From NCBI GenBank assembly GCA_000621425.1, contig JHYJ01000017.1:1-59725 (forward strand): a DNA stretch of 59,725 nucleotides. Direction: 5' to 3'. Origin of the DNA: Lachnospiraceae bacterium AB2028. GTDB lineage: Bacteria > Bacillota > Clostridia > Lachnospirales > Lachnospiraceae. Each line of letters begins with the position of its first letter. Position 1 is the stretch's first letter. Both the position numbers and the translations under genes were made by a program. Below the pieces are notes generated by a model that saw only the letters and a list, made by a program, of their open reading frames with translations, did not search any database and had not been told where the DNA came from. Shown here one piece after another: positions 17,394 through 25,895 of the stretch.

Positions 17394-18203
17394 CTAAATA
17401 TATGTACCAATCTTATTTAGTGAAATATCTTCTCTTCGACAAGCTATTATCAATTTATTCGGCTTATGTATTTTTGACTGTGCCATTTTATAAGACGCGA
17501 TTATAATATCCAATAGTTCCTGTTTTGTTAATGATATATCTCTTAATCGTGTTACTCCCGATCCCAAAATAGGTATACAAACATCCTCCTGTCCATAATA
17601 CTTATCTACTTCTTCCCAAAGTACAGAAAGTGCCTCTAAGTACTCGGAATATGTCATCCATCCAATCCCATCCTTATCCAGTTTTACAAACGCCATCAAT
17701 AAGGAATCACCATTAACAATGAGTTTTCCCGACTCATACCGGTCTCTTCCAGCATATTTCGATTTTCCTTTTGTTTTCAAATCCGCCGCAACTATCAACG
17801 CATCAATGTCAATATTAGGATTCATTTTCAAGTATTGACCACATATAGAAGCGGGGTTTATATCTGCAGGTGCGGATCCTATACTTGTTGTATAGCACTC
17901 ATCAAAAGGAATCAGTTTCTTACACTTCTTTTGCTTAAAAATATCCCCATATTTTATCTCAATTGTATAATTCCGCCCCTTAATCTTTACGCTATTTCTG
18001 ACCACGAAATATACGGCCAAAATAATAAATGTTATGATTAAAACCATTACAAAAAACAATATTCTATTTATAATGATGTTAACCTCATCTGTTGCATTAG
18101 TAAAAATCTTAACCACATTAAAAAGATCTTCTGGCAAAAACATGAATACAATAGTAATAATGCTAACGGACCAGGTAAAACTCAGCTTAAAACACTTTTT
18201 CAA
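17394..18203 (-). CDS. thsA: Type II Thoeris effector ThsA (TM-macro protein)
   Basis: A 269-residue protein: two transmembrane helices at about 8-24 and 45-69, then a macro-like domain (DUF6430 type) at about 77-265 with IEIKYGDIFKQKK and the ligand loop PILGSGVTRL at 211-220. In type II Thoeris this effector is activated when its macrodomain binds a His-ADP-ribose signal made by ThsB, and it then damages the membrane. The start is a TTG overlapping the ThsB stop (TTGA), so translation is probably coupled; the next Met lies inside the first membrane helix. Confidence 0.8.
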   Translation of the reverse strand: MKKCFKLSFTWSVSIITIVFMFLPEDLFNVVKIFTNATDEVNIIINRILFFVMVLIITFIILAVYFVVRNSVKIKGRNYTIEIKYGDIFKQKKCKKLIPFDECYTTSIGSAPADINPASICGQYLKMNPNIDIDALIVAADLKTKGKSKYAGRDRYESGKLIVNGDSLLMAFVKLDKDGIGWMTYSEYLEALSVLWEEVDKYYGQEDVCIPILGSGVTRLRDISLTKQELLDIIIASYKMAQSKIHKPNKLIIACRREDISLNKIGTYI

Positions 18204-18805
18204 AATCCTAATTCCCTTTTTATAAAATCATAGTCTCCTACTTTTTCGCCATTATAATTCCTTTTCCAAAACGGATGTGCTATATTCTCATAGCCCTTCA
18301 TATAACTTGGGAACCATCCCAATTCGCATCGCAATGAGTTATAAACAATTATTATTTTCCTTCTTGCTTTCTTTGCCTGCTCAAACTCATGCCGCAAATA
18401 TGAATATGAATTGATTACACTAACATTATTTACATTTGTATTATATGTCGAGTAAACTTTACACATCCGTGTACCGTTTGTATTTTGCTTATATGGAGTA
18501 CATGAACACTCATATTGACTTTTTATGATCCTAGAGCAGGTACTCCCCGCTGTCCTTCCCGCTGTTTTATCTCCAATCACAAAAATTACAGCTGATGATG
18601 CATTAATCTGTCTGTTAAACTCTTCCTTTAAATCACAAGGTCTGCAATCAGGAGCACTTGCAACACTTCCTGAATTAACCTGAGACATATCAACAAAATC
18701 CACTCTGTGGATATTATCTTGTCCCCATTTTTGAAGAACCTCAGCCACATCTCTATCTCCGCTATCCCACGCATAATCAGCACTAATATAGACTCTTTTA
18801 CCCAT
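18200..18805 (-). CDS. thsB: Type II Thoeris ThsB (TIR-like NAD+-using enzyme)
   Basis: A 201-residue TIR-like protein. It starts KRVYISADYAWDSGDRD (first strand and loop), contains SSAVIFVIGD at about 70-79, and has a helix with LRHEFEQAKK at 137-146, where Glu140 is the likely catalytic residue. ThsB senses phage and converts NAD+ to a signal nucleotide. The middle insertion of 90-130 is rich in Cys, Tyr and Asn and unusual for the family; it may be the phage-sensing part. It follows brxL by 26 bp on the same strand, so the pair may share the BREX transcript. Confidence 0.78.
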   Translation of the reverse strand: MGKRVYISADYAWDSGDRDVAEVLQKWGQDNIHRVDFVDMSQVNSGSVASAPDCRPCDLKEEFNRQINASSAVIFVIGDKTAGRTAGSTCSRIIKSQYECSCTPYKQNTNGTRMCKVYSTYNTNVNNVSVINSYSYLRHEFEQAKKARRKIIIVYNSLRCELGWFPSYMKGYENIAHPFWKRNYNGEKVGDYDFIKRELGF

Positions 18806-18831
18806 TTAAACATATTCTCCTTTGCCACAAT

Positions 18832-20859
18832 TCACTCAATCCCTAATGCCTTAATCACTGCATCCTCCGGACTGCTAAAAAAAGAAATCTGGAACTTTGC
18901 AAACAGCTCTGCTGGTACCGTCGGAATATCTCCAGCACTACTCATAGGTATCAATATTCTTTTTGCCCCTGCATCAAATGCCACCTGCAGTGTAGAAGCC
19001 AATTCCTCAACCCTATTGATCGTGCCACCTATACTCATAGATCCAAGCACACATAACTGAGGTAACACTGGCTTATCTAGAGCAACACTACAATATGCAA
19101 CTAACGCAGGTAATGAAATATTGCTGCCTAATCCTACTCCCTGGCAGTCCTGAATATGCATCAGATAATCTCTATTCTCTGTTGAAATTGATGCACTTAT
19201 CTGCTTTGCATTCGCCTTGAAATAATTCTGCGCAGTCTTAACAGATTCCTTTGTTTCCTTTGCACTCTGCATACCGGTCACATCAAACTTGCCTCCGCCA
19301 TTCGTCATGGTACTCTCAAACTTGAAGAGTCCCATCATACCATTCGTTCCGTTGGCAACAGTATAAACATGTCCGGGCTTTCCTATACCCTCTGGTATTA
19401 GTTTGCCTCCGCCCTGCTCCAGAACCGGTACGGATACTTCCTCCATATTTGAGTTCCTGATGAAGGAGAACTGTACATCATAGAATTCCATACCACCAAT
19501 CTTCTTAAGTTGCTCTTTTACTCTACGTCTGCCTTCAAGAGCGTACTTAAGAATCTCCTCCATCTCTTCTTCCGTATATTTTTCATCTGGATAGATGAGT
19601 TTTGTGAGCCCAGAAACCATCTTTCTTACAGCTATCGTATCTCTCTGATTCAGGCATCTACCGAGTCTAAAGAATTTATCAAACGCATCTGTCTCAGGAA
19701 TCTTACGCATTTCTCGCATGAATTCCGCCAAATAGTCAGAGACAAAGCCATAATTATCTGTAAAGAACTCAGGACGCATCTTCGGAATCTCCCACCCCGG
19801 AATATAACAATGCATCCTATCAAAAAATGCGCTATCTATCATAGCATCTGGGAACGGCTCAAAAAGATGTGATGTCTTTAACAGATAATCCACGCTTTGA
19901 TTGACATTACCAACGAATACCATAGAAGCATTCGCCTGAATTGCATCCTTTCCCCTTGCAAAGGATCCTGATGCCATATAGTCCTTCATAATCTGTACAC
20001 CGTCTTTATCCTTGAAATTGATACCGGCAACCTCATCAAAAGCAACTACATCCCAAAGTCCAACAAGACCAACCTGCCGCCTTCCCATGTTATAAAACAG
20101 GTTTGCAACAGTGGTCTGTCCTCCAGAAATCAAAATCGAGTTGGGCGACAGTTCTTTGTATATATGTGACTTACCTGTTCCTCTCGGTCCCAATTCACAG
20201 ATATTCACATTGTTTTCGACCAGAGGAACCAGCCTTGTGAGTAAATGCCATTTCACGCGATATTCAAACTGGGTCGGTTCCATACCAGTAGACCGAAGAA
20301 GCAGATCAATCCATTCTTCCTTAGTAAACTGGCTCCTGGCTTCAATAATCTCATTCTTATCGAGGTTAGGCATCTGAATTGGCGTAATCTCTCCAATTAC
20401 AAAAGGACTATTCTTCTTCTCATCCTCATTGTAAAAATATGTAAGATCCACAATGCACCAGATACCGCCTGCAAGCAGTTTCTCGTATGACCGAACATAC
20501 TTCGGATGAACATAGATTCCTCTTATTCCAAGAAACAGGAAATCTGCTTCATACTGGTCAGTACGCTCATTCAGCTTAACGCTTACCTTGTCAATGACCG
20601 TATGATTTCCTTCTTCCTTTATTCTCGCCTTAATCTGCTCTGCCTCATCGGGACGCACATAATTATCAGACAGGATCCGCTTCACCTGTTCAATTCCTGC
20701 CTCAACCTCGCTTTCATCATCCGATGTACAGTAATTTCCCAGCAAGTATTCCAGCACATAGGTTGGAACATTTGCACTGTCCTTTATTTTCTTTGTTGCT
20801 CCCTTCGGAACCACACGCCCCGAAAAGACTTCAAATACTTTTTTGTCCAACTGATCCAT
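18832..20859 (-). CDS. brxL: BREX protein BrxL, Lon-like AAA ATPase
   Basis: A 675-residue protein. Residues 1-180 form the N-terminal BrxL domain, the AAA module has Walker A GPRGTGKS at 224-231, and the last 140 residues form a Lon-like protease fold (ISLPALVAYCSVALDKPV, then GSMSIGGTINRVEELAST). BrxL is a DNA-binding barrel needed for phage exclusion in type 1 BREX but not for methylation. It is the last BREX gene, as expected for type 1, and starts 18 bp after pglZ with a GGGAGG site. Confidence 0.92.
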   Translation of the reverse strand: MDQLDKKVFEVFSGRVVPKGATKKIKDSANVPTYVLEYLLGNYCTSDDESEVEAGIEQVKRILSDNYVRPDEAEQIKARIKEEGNHTVIDKVSVKLNERTDQYEADFLFLGIRGIYVHPKYVRSYEKLLAGGIWCIVDLTYFYNEDEKKNSPFVIGEITPIQMPNLDKNEIIEARSQFTKEEWIDLLLRSTGMEPTQFEYRVKWHLLTRLVPLVENNVNICELGPRGTGKSHIYKELSPNSILISGGQTTVANLFYNMGRRQVGLVGLWDVVAFDEVAGINFKDKDGVQIMKDYMASGSFARGKDAIQANASMVFVGNVNQSVDYLLKTSHLFEPFPDAMIDSAFFDRMHCYIPGWEIPKMRPEFFTDNYGFVSDYLAEFMREMRKIPETDAFDKFFRLGRCLNQRDTIAVRKMVSGLTKLIYPDEKYTEEEMEEILKYALEGRRRVKEQLKKIGGMEFYDVQFSFIRNSNMEEVSVPVLEQGGGKLIPEGIGKPGHVYTVANGTNGMMGLFKFESTMTNGGGKFDVTGMQSAKETKESVKTAQNYFKANAKQISASISTENRDYLMHIQDCQGVGLGSNISLPALVAYCSVALDKPVLPQLCVLGSMSIGGTINRVEELASTLQVAFDAGAKRILIPMSSAGDIPTVPAELFAKFQISFFSSPEDAVIKALGIE

Positions 20860-20877
20860 GAGCCTCTGTACCTCCCT

Positions 20878-23406
20878 TTAGAACATCTTGAACTGCAGGA
20901 TGTCTATGGTAAACTGTTCGCGTTCTATATATTCATCCGGCTTTGCTAAGTTTTTAAGTATCAAGTAATATCGTTTGCTTCTGTCAAATTCAATATTCAT
21001 CAGATTAAACCTGATCTTCGTGCTTCTGGAATCAACATCATCACTGTCGGATGCAGCCACAAAACGATATTCTCCGGACACTTTATTCCCATCTTCATCC
21101 ACCAGATATGTTTCACAGGTGATGGCTTGCTTGCGCTCTTCCACTTTCTCATACTGTTCAAACTCCAGAGTAAAACTCCTATTCGTGATCTTTCGGGTTA
21201 TGCTCTTCAGTCGGACGCCTACAGGTGTAAGCGCTTCTTTGTTGCTGGCTGCCCTTAGTTCACCAATATGAACAATCGGAACTACTATTTCCTGAAGCGA
21301 TGCTCCTCCGTGAACATACTGTAACCCGCCTCCCTGGGTTTTAAAAAGATCATAACCATATGGAGCAATAACCTTAAATTCGCCGCTTCCAATCTCCTCT
21401 ATAGTAAACTCCAGCGTATATGGAATTTCTAGATTCTTATTATCTGTAAAAATATATCTCTTTGATGTTTCCGGCTCACGAAGAGAAACGATATTGCCGT
21501 ATTTCTGTGATTCCTCCACCTCATTTCTTCTGTACAGGAATCCATGATCCGCAGTTACATAGAAATTCGATATCTGCAGGTTGTTATAAAGTTTCCGAAT
21601 AAGTGTGAGTATTTCATCTACTGCTATCTGAGCAACATCAAAAACCTTACTTTCATTATGTTCCCCTGTATCATCCATAACATTATGGTATATGTATACC
21701 AGCGACTTATCTGCCATATAATTACGGAGATCCTGTCGGCTCATCTTATTGATCTTTTCATAGCGGATTGCAGCATATGACTCCCTTTTACTCTTAAGTA
21801 CTGCATCACGCGCATCTGTATCAACAGTAGAAAGTGAATCAACGGTGACCAATTTATTTGCATATTCAATAATTCTATGCGGGAGCAAAGAGGCCATGCC
21901 AAACCGAGTTTCAGACGGAAGTGGCGAAATGGCATATTGTATCTCTTCATTACCATTCAAAACGCTGTCGATCTTTATCTTTTCATATAATTCCCGTCCG
22001 ATCTCATATCGGAATCCATCGGAGATAATCACAAAACACTTCTTATAATTCTTGTTTTGTACTTCCTGATAGAAGTTTCTCGACATCTTAAGTCCGGGGA
22101 AGTCCCAGTTACCTTGTTCCTTCAATGCATCACTAAACGCTTTTCCAAGTGGATCAAGGAACTTGCTCTGATATGCCGCCTCCACCATGCGCATCAAATC
22201 TTCCATCTCAGACGATGGATTCTCAAGCTTGTTGTAATTTGTACAAATCCTGCGATAATAAGTATCCACAAGATAATAAGAATCCGTATAGTTCTGCACG
22301 TACTCAGTGGTCAGAAGCCCTGCTGAAATCGGTGTCTCCAACCTCTTAAAAAATGCCATCACAGAACTCAAAATCGCATACTCGGACTCATATGCTTCAT
22401 ACCACATAGAATTTAAGCGATCTGAAATCACATGTTCAAAAGTGCTGTAATCCAAACTGCCACTCGCTAGGCTGATAGAAATCTTACGTACAATATCTCT
22501 ATCAATACATTCAAAGATATCTGCAGTCTGAACACAGGTGATATCACGTGAAACCAAAAGCCCCTCTATCTTAAGGTCTGTAGCCACATCAAGCTGAAGT
22601 TCTATATATCGCTTGTCTGACTTGATTTTATCCACAAAGAACTTGGCATCCATTTGTCCAGGGCCGCTGATTTTATATTGCTCATAGAAAGATGGCAGAC
22701 CATCAAATTCCGCCTTCTGCTCTAAAAGAGCAGTGAACATAAAGCGCTTTATTAATGTCTCAATCTTCTGATCACCTTCATAGTTATAATACCGGCAGAT
22801 CTCATCCCAGAGATATTCTTCAAATCCAAACTTCTTCAAGTCGTTGTATTTGGTGGATTCTGAATTATCAAACACCAGCTCCGTCAGCACGCTTTCGATG
22901 GATCTGGATGCTGCCTTAACCAGTACGCACATCATCGACATCCGTAGATCAGACGGCTTCATCTCATCATTTACCGTCACATAATTTGACAGTTTCTTTG
23001 TCCGGCTCTCTGCATCAAAGAACTTGGCGTGCCATTCGATTACCCTCCGAAGATCCGTATTAGTCAGATTCAGCCTGCGCATGGTAAGCGCAACCGTATC
23101 AGCATAGTATTCCTCACTGTACATTAGGATATCCATCAACCAGTTTTCATTATCCGCCGGTTTCTCTGATGGGATATAAATAAGGTAATTCGATTCTGGG
23201 TCATCGTGTTCTATTGTCTTTTTGATTGCAAACTCATTCTTATCACAGAATAAAATCTTACAGCAATCATAGCTGTCAGACGTGATATCATCCTTAAAGT
23301 TTGCCGGAGGATCATACCAGAAAATAATCTTTCTTCCACTTGCATCCTTATTTGCAAACAGACGTATGATCTCTTTTCTTGCCTCCTGATAATCTATACT
23401 AGCCAT
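20878..23406 (-). CDS. pglZ: BREX protein PglZ
   Basis: An 842-residue protein whose middle third (about 450-700) has the PglZ alkaline-phosphatase-like domain: CFVIISDGFRYEIGREL, then FYVTADHGFLYRR with the metal-binding Asp/His pair. PglZ is essential for both BREX methylation and restriction and contacts PglX. It starts 10 bp after pglX C-terminal gene and precedes brxL by 18 bp. Length is typical of type 1. Confidence 0.93.
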   Translation of the reverse strand: MASIDYQEARKEIIRLFANKDASGRKIIFWYDPPANFKDDITSDSYDCCKILFCDKNEFAIKKTIEHDDPESNYLIYIPSEKPADNENWLMDILMYSEEYYADTVALTMRRLNLTNTDLRRVIEWHAKFFDAESRTKKLSNYVTVNDEMKPSDLRMSMMCVLVKAASRSIESVLTELVFDNSESTKYNDLKKFGFEEYLWDEICRYYNYEGDQKIETLIKRFMFTALLEQKAEFDGLPSFYEQYKISGPGQMDAKFFVDKIKSDKRYIELQLDVATDLKIEGLLVSRDITCVQTADIFECIDRDIVRKISISLASGSLDYSTFEHVISDRLNSMWYEAYESEYAILSSVMAFFKRLETPISAGLLTTEYVQNYTDSYYLVDTYYRRICTNYNKLENPSSEMEDLMRMVEAAYQSKFLDPLGKAFSDALKEQGNWDFPGLKMSRNFYQEVQNKNYKKCFVIISDGFRYEIGRELYEKIKIDSVLNGNEEIQYAISPLPSETRFGMASLLPHRIIEYANKLVTVDSLSTVDTDARDAVLKSKRESYAAIRYEKINKMSRQDLRNYMADKSLVYIYHNVMDDTGEHNESKVFDVAQIAVDEILTLIRKLYNNLQISNFYVTADHGFLYRRNEVEESQKYGNIVSLREPETSKRYIFTDNKNLEIPYTLEFTIEEIGSGEFKVIAPYGYDLFKTQGGGLQYVHGGASLQEIVVPIVHIGELRAASNKEALTPVGVRLKSITRKITNRSFTLEFEQYEKVEERKQAITCETYLVDEDGNKVSGEYRFVAASDSDDVDSRSTKIRFNLMNIEFDRSKRYYLILKNLAKPDEYIEREQFTIDILQFKMF

Positions 23407-23416
23407 ACAATAAACC

Positions 23417-25117
23417 TCACTTTAATGGTGATAACAAATCCTTTTTAACCTTACTTCCGCCATCGGTAACAATTTCAACCCCTTGAAATTTAGCATAGTT
23501 TTCTTTTACGCCGTCATCCAGATCAATGGAAATGTAACGGTTTGCCATATGATCCAATATCTGACCATATTCAATCGCTTCATTATAAGCAGCCGCCAAA
23601 TTCTGACGTTCCTTTTCAAGTCGAACCTTATCCCTACCTTCTGCATGCGCGATTTTTCCATTCAGTTCCTCGAGCTCATTCTTTTTTCGAGTAGACTCCG
23701 GCAGGAAATACTTTGCATTTATCCTGGCAAGCGTATCCTCGTTGTACCGATGCATGTAGATCAAGCACTTGAAACCGGCCTTCTTACCGCTGGTAAATAG
23801 CCAGTATATCGGTCTTTTTTGATATACTTTCAGATGATCTGCATAAAAGCCATCATTCAGGTAACGGTTTAAAGATTCTTCAGAAGACTCATTATTATTT
23901 TTACCAAGAGCTTCCGCAATAAAATCAATATTCTGTTTGTAAGTATCCTCCCCGTAAATCTGCTTGATAAGTTTGATCAATACAGTCGTAAGTCCATCTT
24001 CCATACCAATGCCATTGTAAATAGGGATAATTCCGTCATCGTCAGGCTGATATGAAACATACTTAGATTCATCCCACTTTCCACCAGCATAGGCAAGACC
24101 AGGAACATCAAGAGAGTATCTTCCCATGGCAACGCCTACAAGATATGAAATCAGTGACCGAATATCGCGTTCCTTATCTGCAAGGCGAACAGTCACATCC
24201 TTATCTTGCACATCTGGTTTCAGTTCATCCTGCATTCCATATATATCAATGAATATCCTATTTATTTCTTCTTCATTTTCTTTCAATTTGTCAAAACGAT
24301 GCTGGCATTTTTCTTCCCATTCCATATATTTATATGAGATCAGTTTTCCCATTGTGTGTTCCTCCGTTAGTGGGTGTCTTGTAAAGTCCCATGAATACTC
24401 TGAATCATTCCAGTCATCCATCGATAGCAACAAGCAGCTATCTACTATATCCTCGATGTTCGCCTTTTTTTCATTATCGAGAATAAAAGGAATCCTACTT
24501 ATATCTCCATTTGTAAAACTCATTGTGGGATTAAAAACCTTTAAATAATAAAGTGCCACATTTGAGCACAGGAGTGCTAGCAGATATCTCAAAATTGATT
24601 CATCAACAAAAATAGATCTACTTGTATCATCAAAAATAAATCCTTCTTCCTTAAACTTTGCAGCAAATCTATTCGAACTCAATTTGTTCCATGTAAGTCC
24701 TTTTTTAAAATAAAACTGTGTATTTTGTGGTCTGGCAGCTAGTTTCCCTTTACCGTTTACAAAATGCCGTATTTCATATCCATCATTCTGCCAATTCACA
24801 ACAAGTTCATTGTTAAATGACCACTTTCGAAATGTTCCGCCGCTATTACACGGATACCATTTTTCTTTCGCATTCTTTGTATCTTCTGTGGATTGAGCAT
24901 CAAATTTGATATTATTCCACGCAACTTCAAACCAAAACCTTTCAAACAAATCATTATTACCTGTTGCCAATCCAGCTCTTGGTTCAGCAACATGTCCCAA
25001 AATCTTACCCAATGCAAATGATTTTCGGAAATTATCATTAACCCAATATGCAATCGGTATTTCTGGAATATCCGAATATGAATCACTTCCCAATTCAAAT
25101 CTAATCTTGGGCGACAT
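23417..25117 (-). CDS. pglX: BREX PglX, third part: target-recognition cassette 2 plus C-terminal domain
   Basis: A 566-residue product that begins inside the normal PglX chain. Residues 15-235 are a target-recognition domain (IPIAYWVNDNFRKSF, EPRAGLATGNNDLFERFW, FRKWSFNNELVVNW, ending YSWDFTRHPLT). It then has the C-terminal PglX region (LKENEEEINRIFIDIYGM, RSLISYLVGVAMGRYSLD) and a helical tail. The methyltransferase is on the separate 27770-25896 gene. The ATG at 25117 is preferred, with AGAGG nine bases upstream; one at 25123 is too close to it. A real ribosome site argues for independent translation. Confidence 0.85.
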   Translation of the reverse strand: MSPKIRFELGSDSYSDIPEIPIAYWVNDNFRKSFALGKILGHVAEPRAGLATGNNDLFERFWFEVAWNNIKFDAQSTEDTKNAKEKWYPCNSGGTFRKWSFNNELVVNWQNDGYEIRHFVNGKGKLAARPQNTQFYFKKGLTWNKLSSNRFAAKFKEEGFIFDDTSRSIFVDESILRYLLALLCSNVALYYLKVFNPTMSFTNGDISRIPFILDNEKKANIEDIVDSCLLLSMDDWNDSEYSWDFTRHPLTEEHTMGKLISYKYMEWEEKCQHRFDKLKENEEEINRIFIDIYGMQDELKPDVQDKDVTVRLADKERDIRSLISYLVGVAMGRYSLDVPGLAYAGGKWDESKYVSYQPDDDGIIPIYNGIGMEDGLTTVLIKLIKQIYGEDTYKQNIDFIAEALGKNNNESSEESLNRYLNDGFYADHLKVYQKRPIYWLFTSGKKAGFKCLIYMHRYNEDTLARINAKYFLPESTRKKNELEELNGKIAHAEGRDKVRLEKERQNLAAAYNEAIEYGQILDHMANRYISIDLDDGVKENYAKFQGVEIVTDGGSKVKKDLLSPLK

Positions 25118-25134
25118 ACACATTCACCTCTCTT

Positions 25135-25893
25135 CTACACTAATGGATGCGTTTGAAAATCCCATGAAATCTCATAGGAATCCCAATCATCCCTTGATAA
25201 TCTATAATTCTCTTCTGAGAGTTCTTCCGCTCTTTTTTCTAATTCCGCATCTCCCACTTTATATGGAATCTTAGGAATATGACCGGTACTGTAGTGCAAC
25301 CCTTGACATATAATATTCGCAAAGAGTTGAAATACACTCGAATTAAAATATGCCATCATCAAAAAGTCCTTGTTTCCAAAAAACATTGGTCCTGCATCCG
25401 CAAAAATATATCCATCTGGAATGTATCTGCAGCAAAATGCTCCTGTGGCAACATCATTCCATGTAATTCCATGATGAAAATAGGCTTCAGTATTTTTTAC
25501 TACAAACCCAGGTCCATTAAGATATGGATATTTTTTCATTACGGTATCCTTTATTTCCGAACCATCAAATTGATAATTGACAACATATTCACTGATAGCA
25601 GACCACTTTCTAAAATTACCAGCTTTATTGTATGGAAACCATCTAAACAGCTCAGTGTTCGTATCTTTACATTCAGAACAATGGAATCCAATTCGTTTAA
25701 ATGCCACCTCATACCAATACCTCAAGAAACGATTATTATCAGATGTAGATAATCCCTGTTTTGCATTTCCAACATTTTCAAGTTTTTCATCATCTTCAAG
25801 GTGTTTTAATGTATTTTCAGACAACCAATACCCCAATATGTTTCCAGGTATCTTATTAAAATCATTTTGATTCGCAACAAATTTTCTCTGCAT
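25135..25893 (-). CDS. BREX PglX, second part: target-recognition cassette 1
   Basis: A 252-residue stand-alone target-recognition domain. It aligns from end to end with the first part of the next gene: IPGNILGYWLSENTLKHL against IPIAYWVNDNFRKSF, NAKQGLSTSDNNRFLRYWYE against EPRAGLATGNNDLFERFWFE, NFRKWSAISEYVVNY against FRKWSFNNELVVNW, and it stops at WDFQTHPLV, where the other continues. It lacks the C-terminal PglX region. AGGAG lies seven bases before its ATG, which follows the methyltransferase stop by two bases. I infer an extra specificity cassette inside pglX. Confidence 0.82.
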   Translation of the reverse strand: MQRKFVANQNDFNKIPGNILGYWLSENTLKHLEDDEKLENVGNAKQGLSTSDNNRFLRYWYEVAFKRIGFHCSECKDTNTELFRWFPYNKAGNFRKWSAISEYVVNYQFDGSEIKDTVMKKYPYLNGPGFVVKNTEAYFHHGITWNDVATGAFCCRYIPDGYIFADAGPMFFGNKDFLMMAYFNSSVFQLFANIICQGLHYSTGHIPKIPYKVGDAELEKRAEELSEENYRLSRDDWDSYEISWDFQTHPLV

Positions 25894-25895
25894 TC

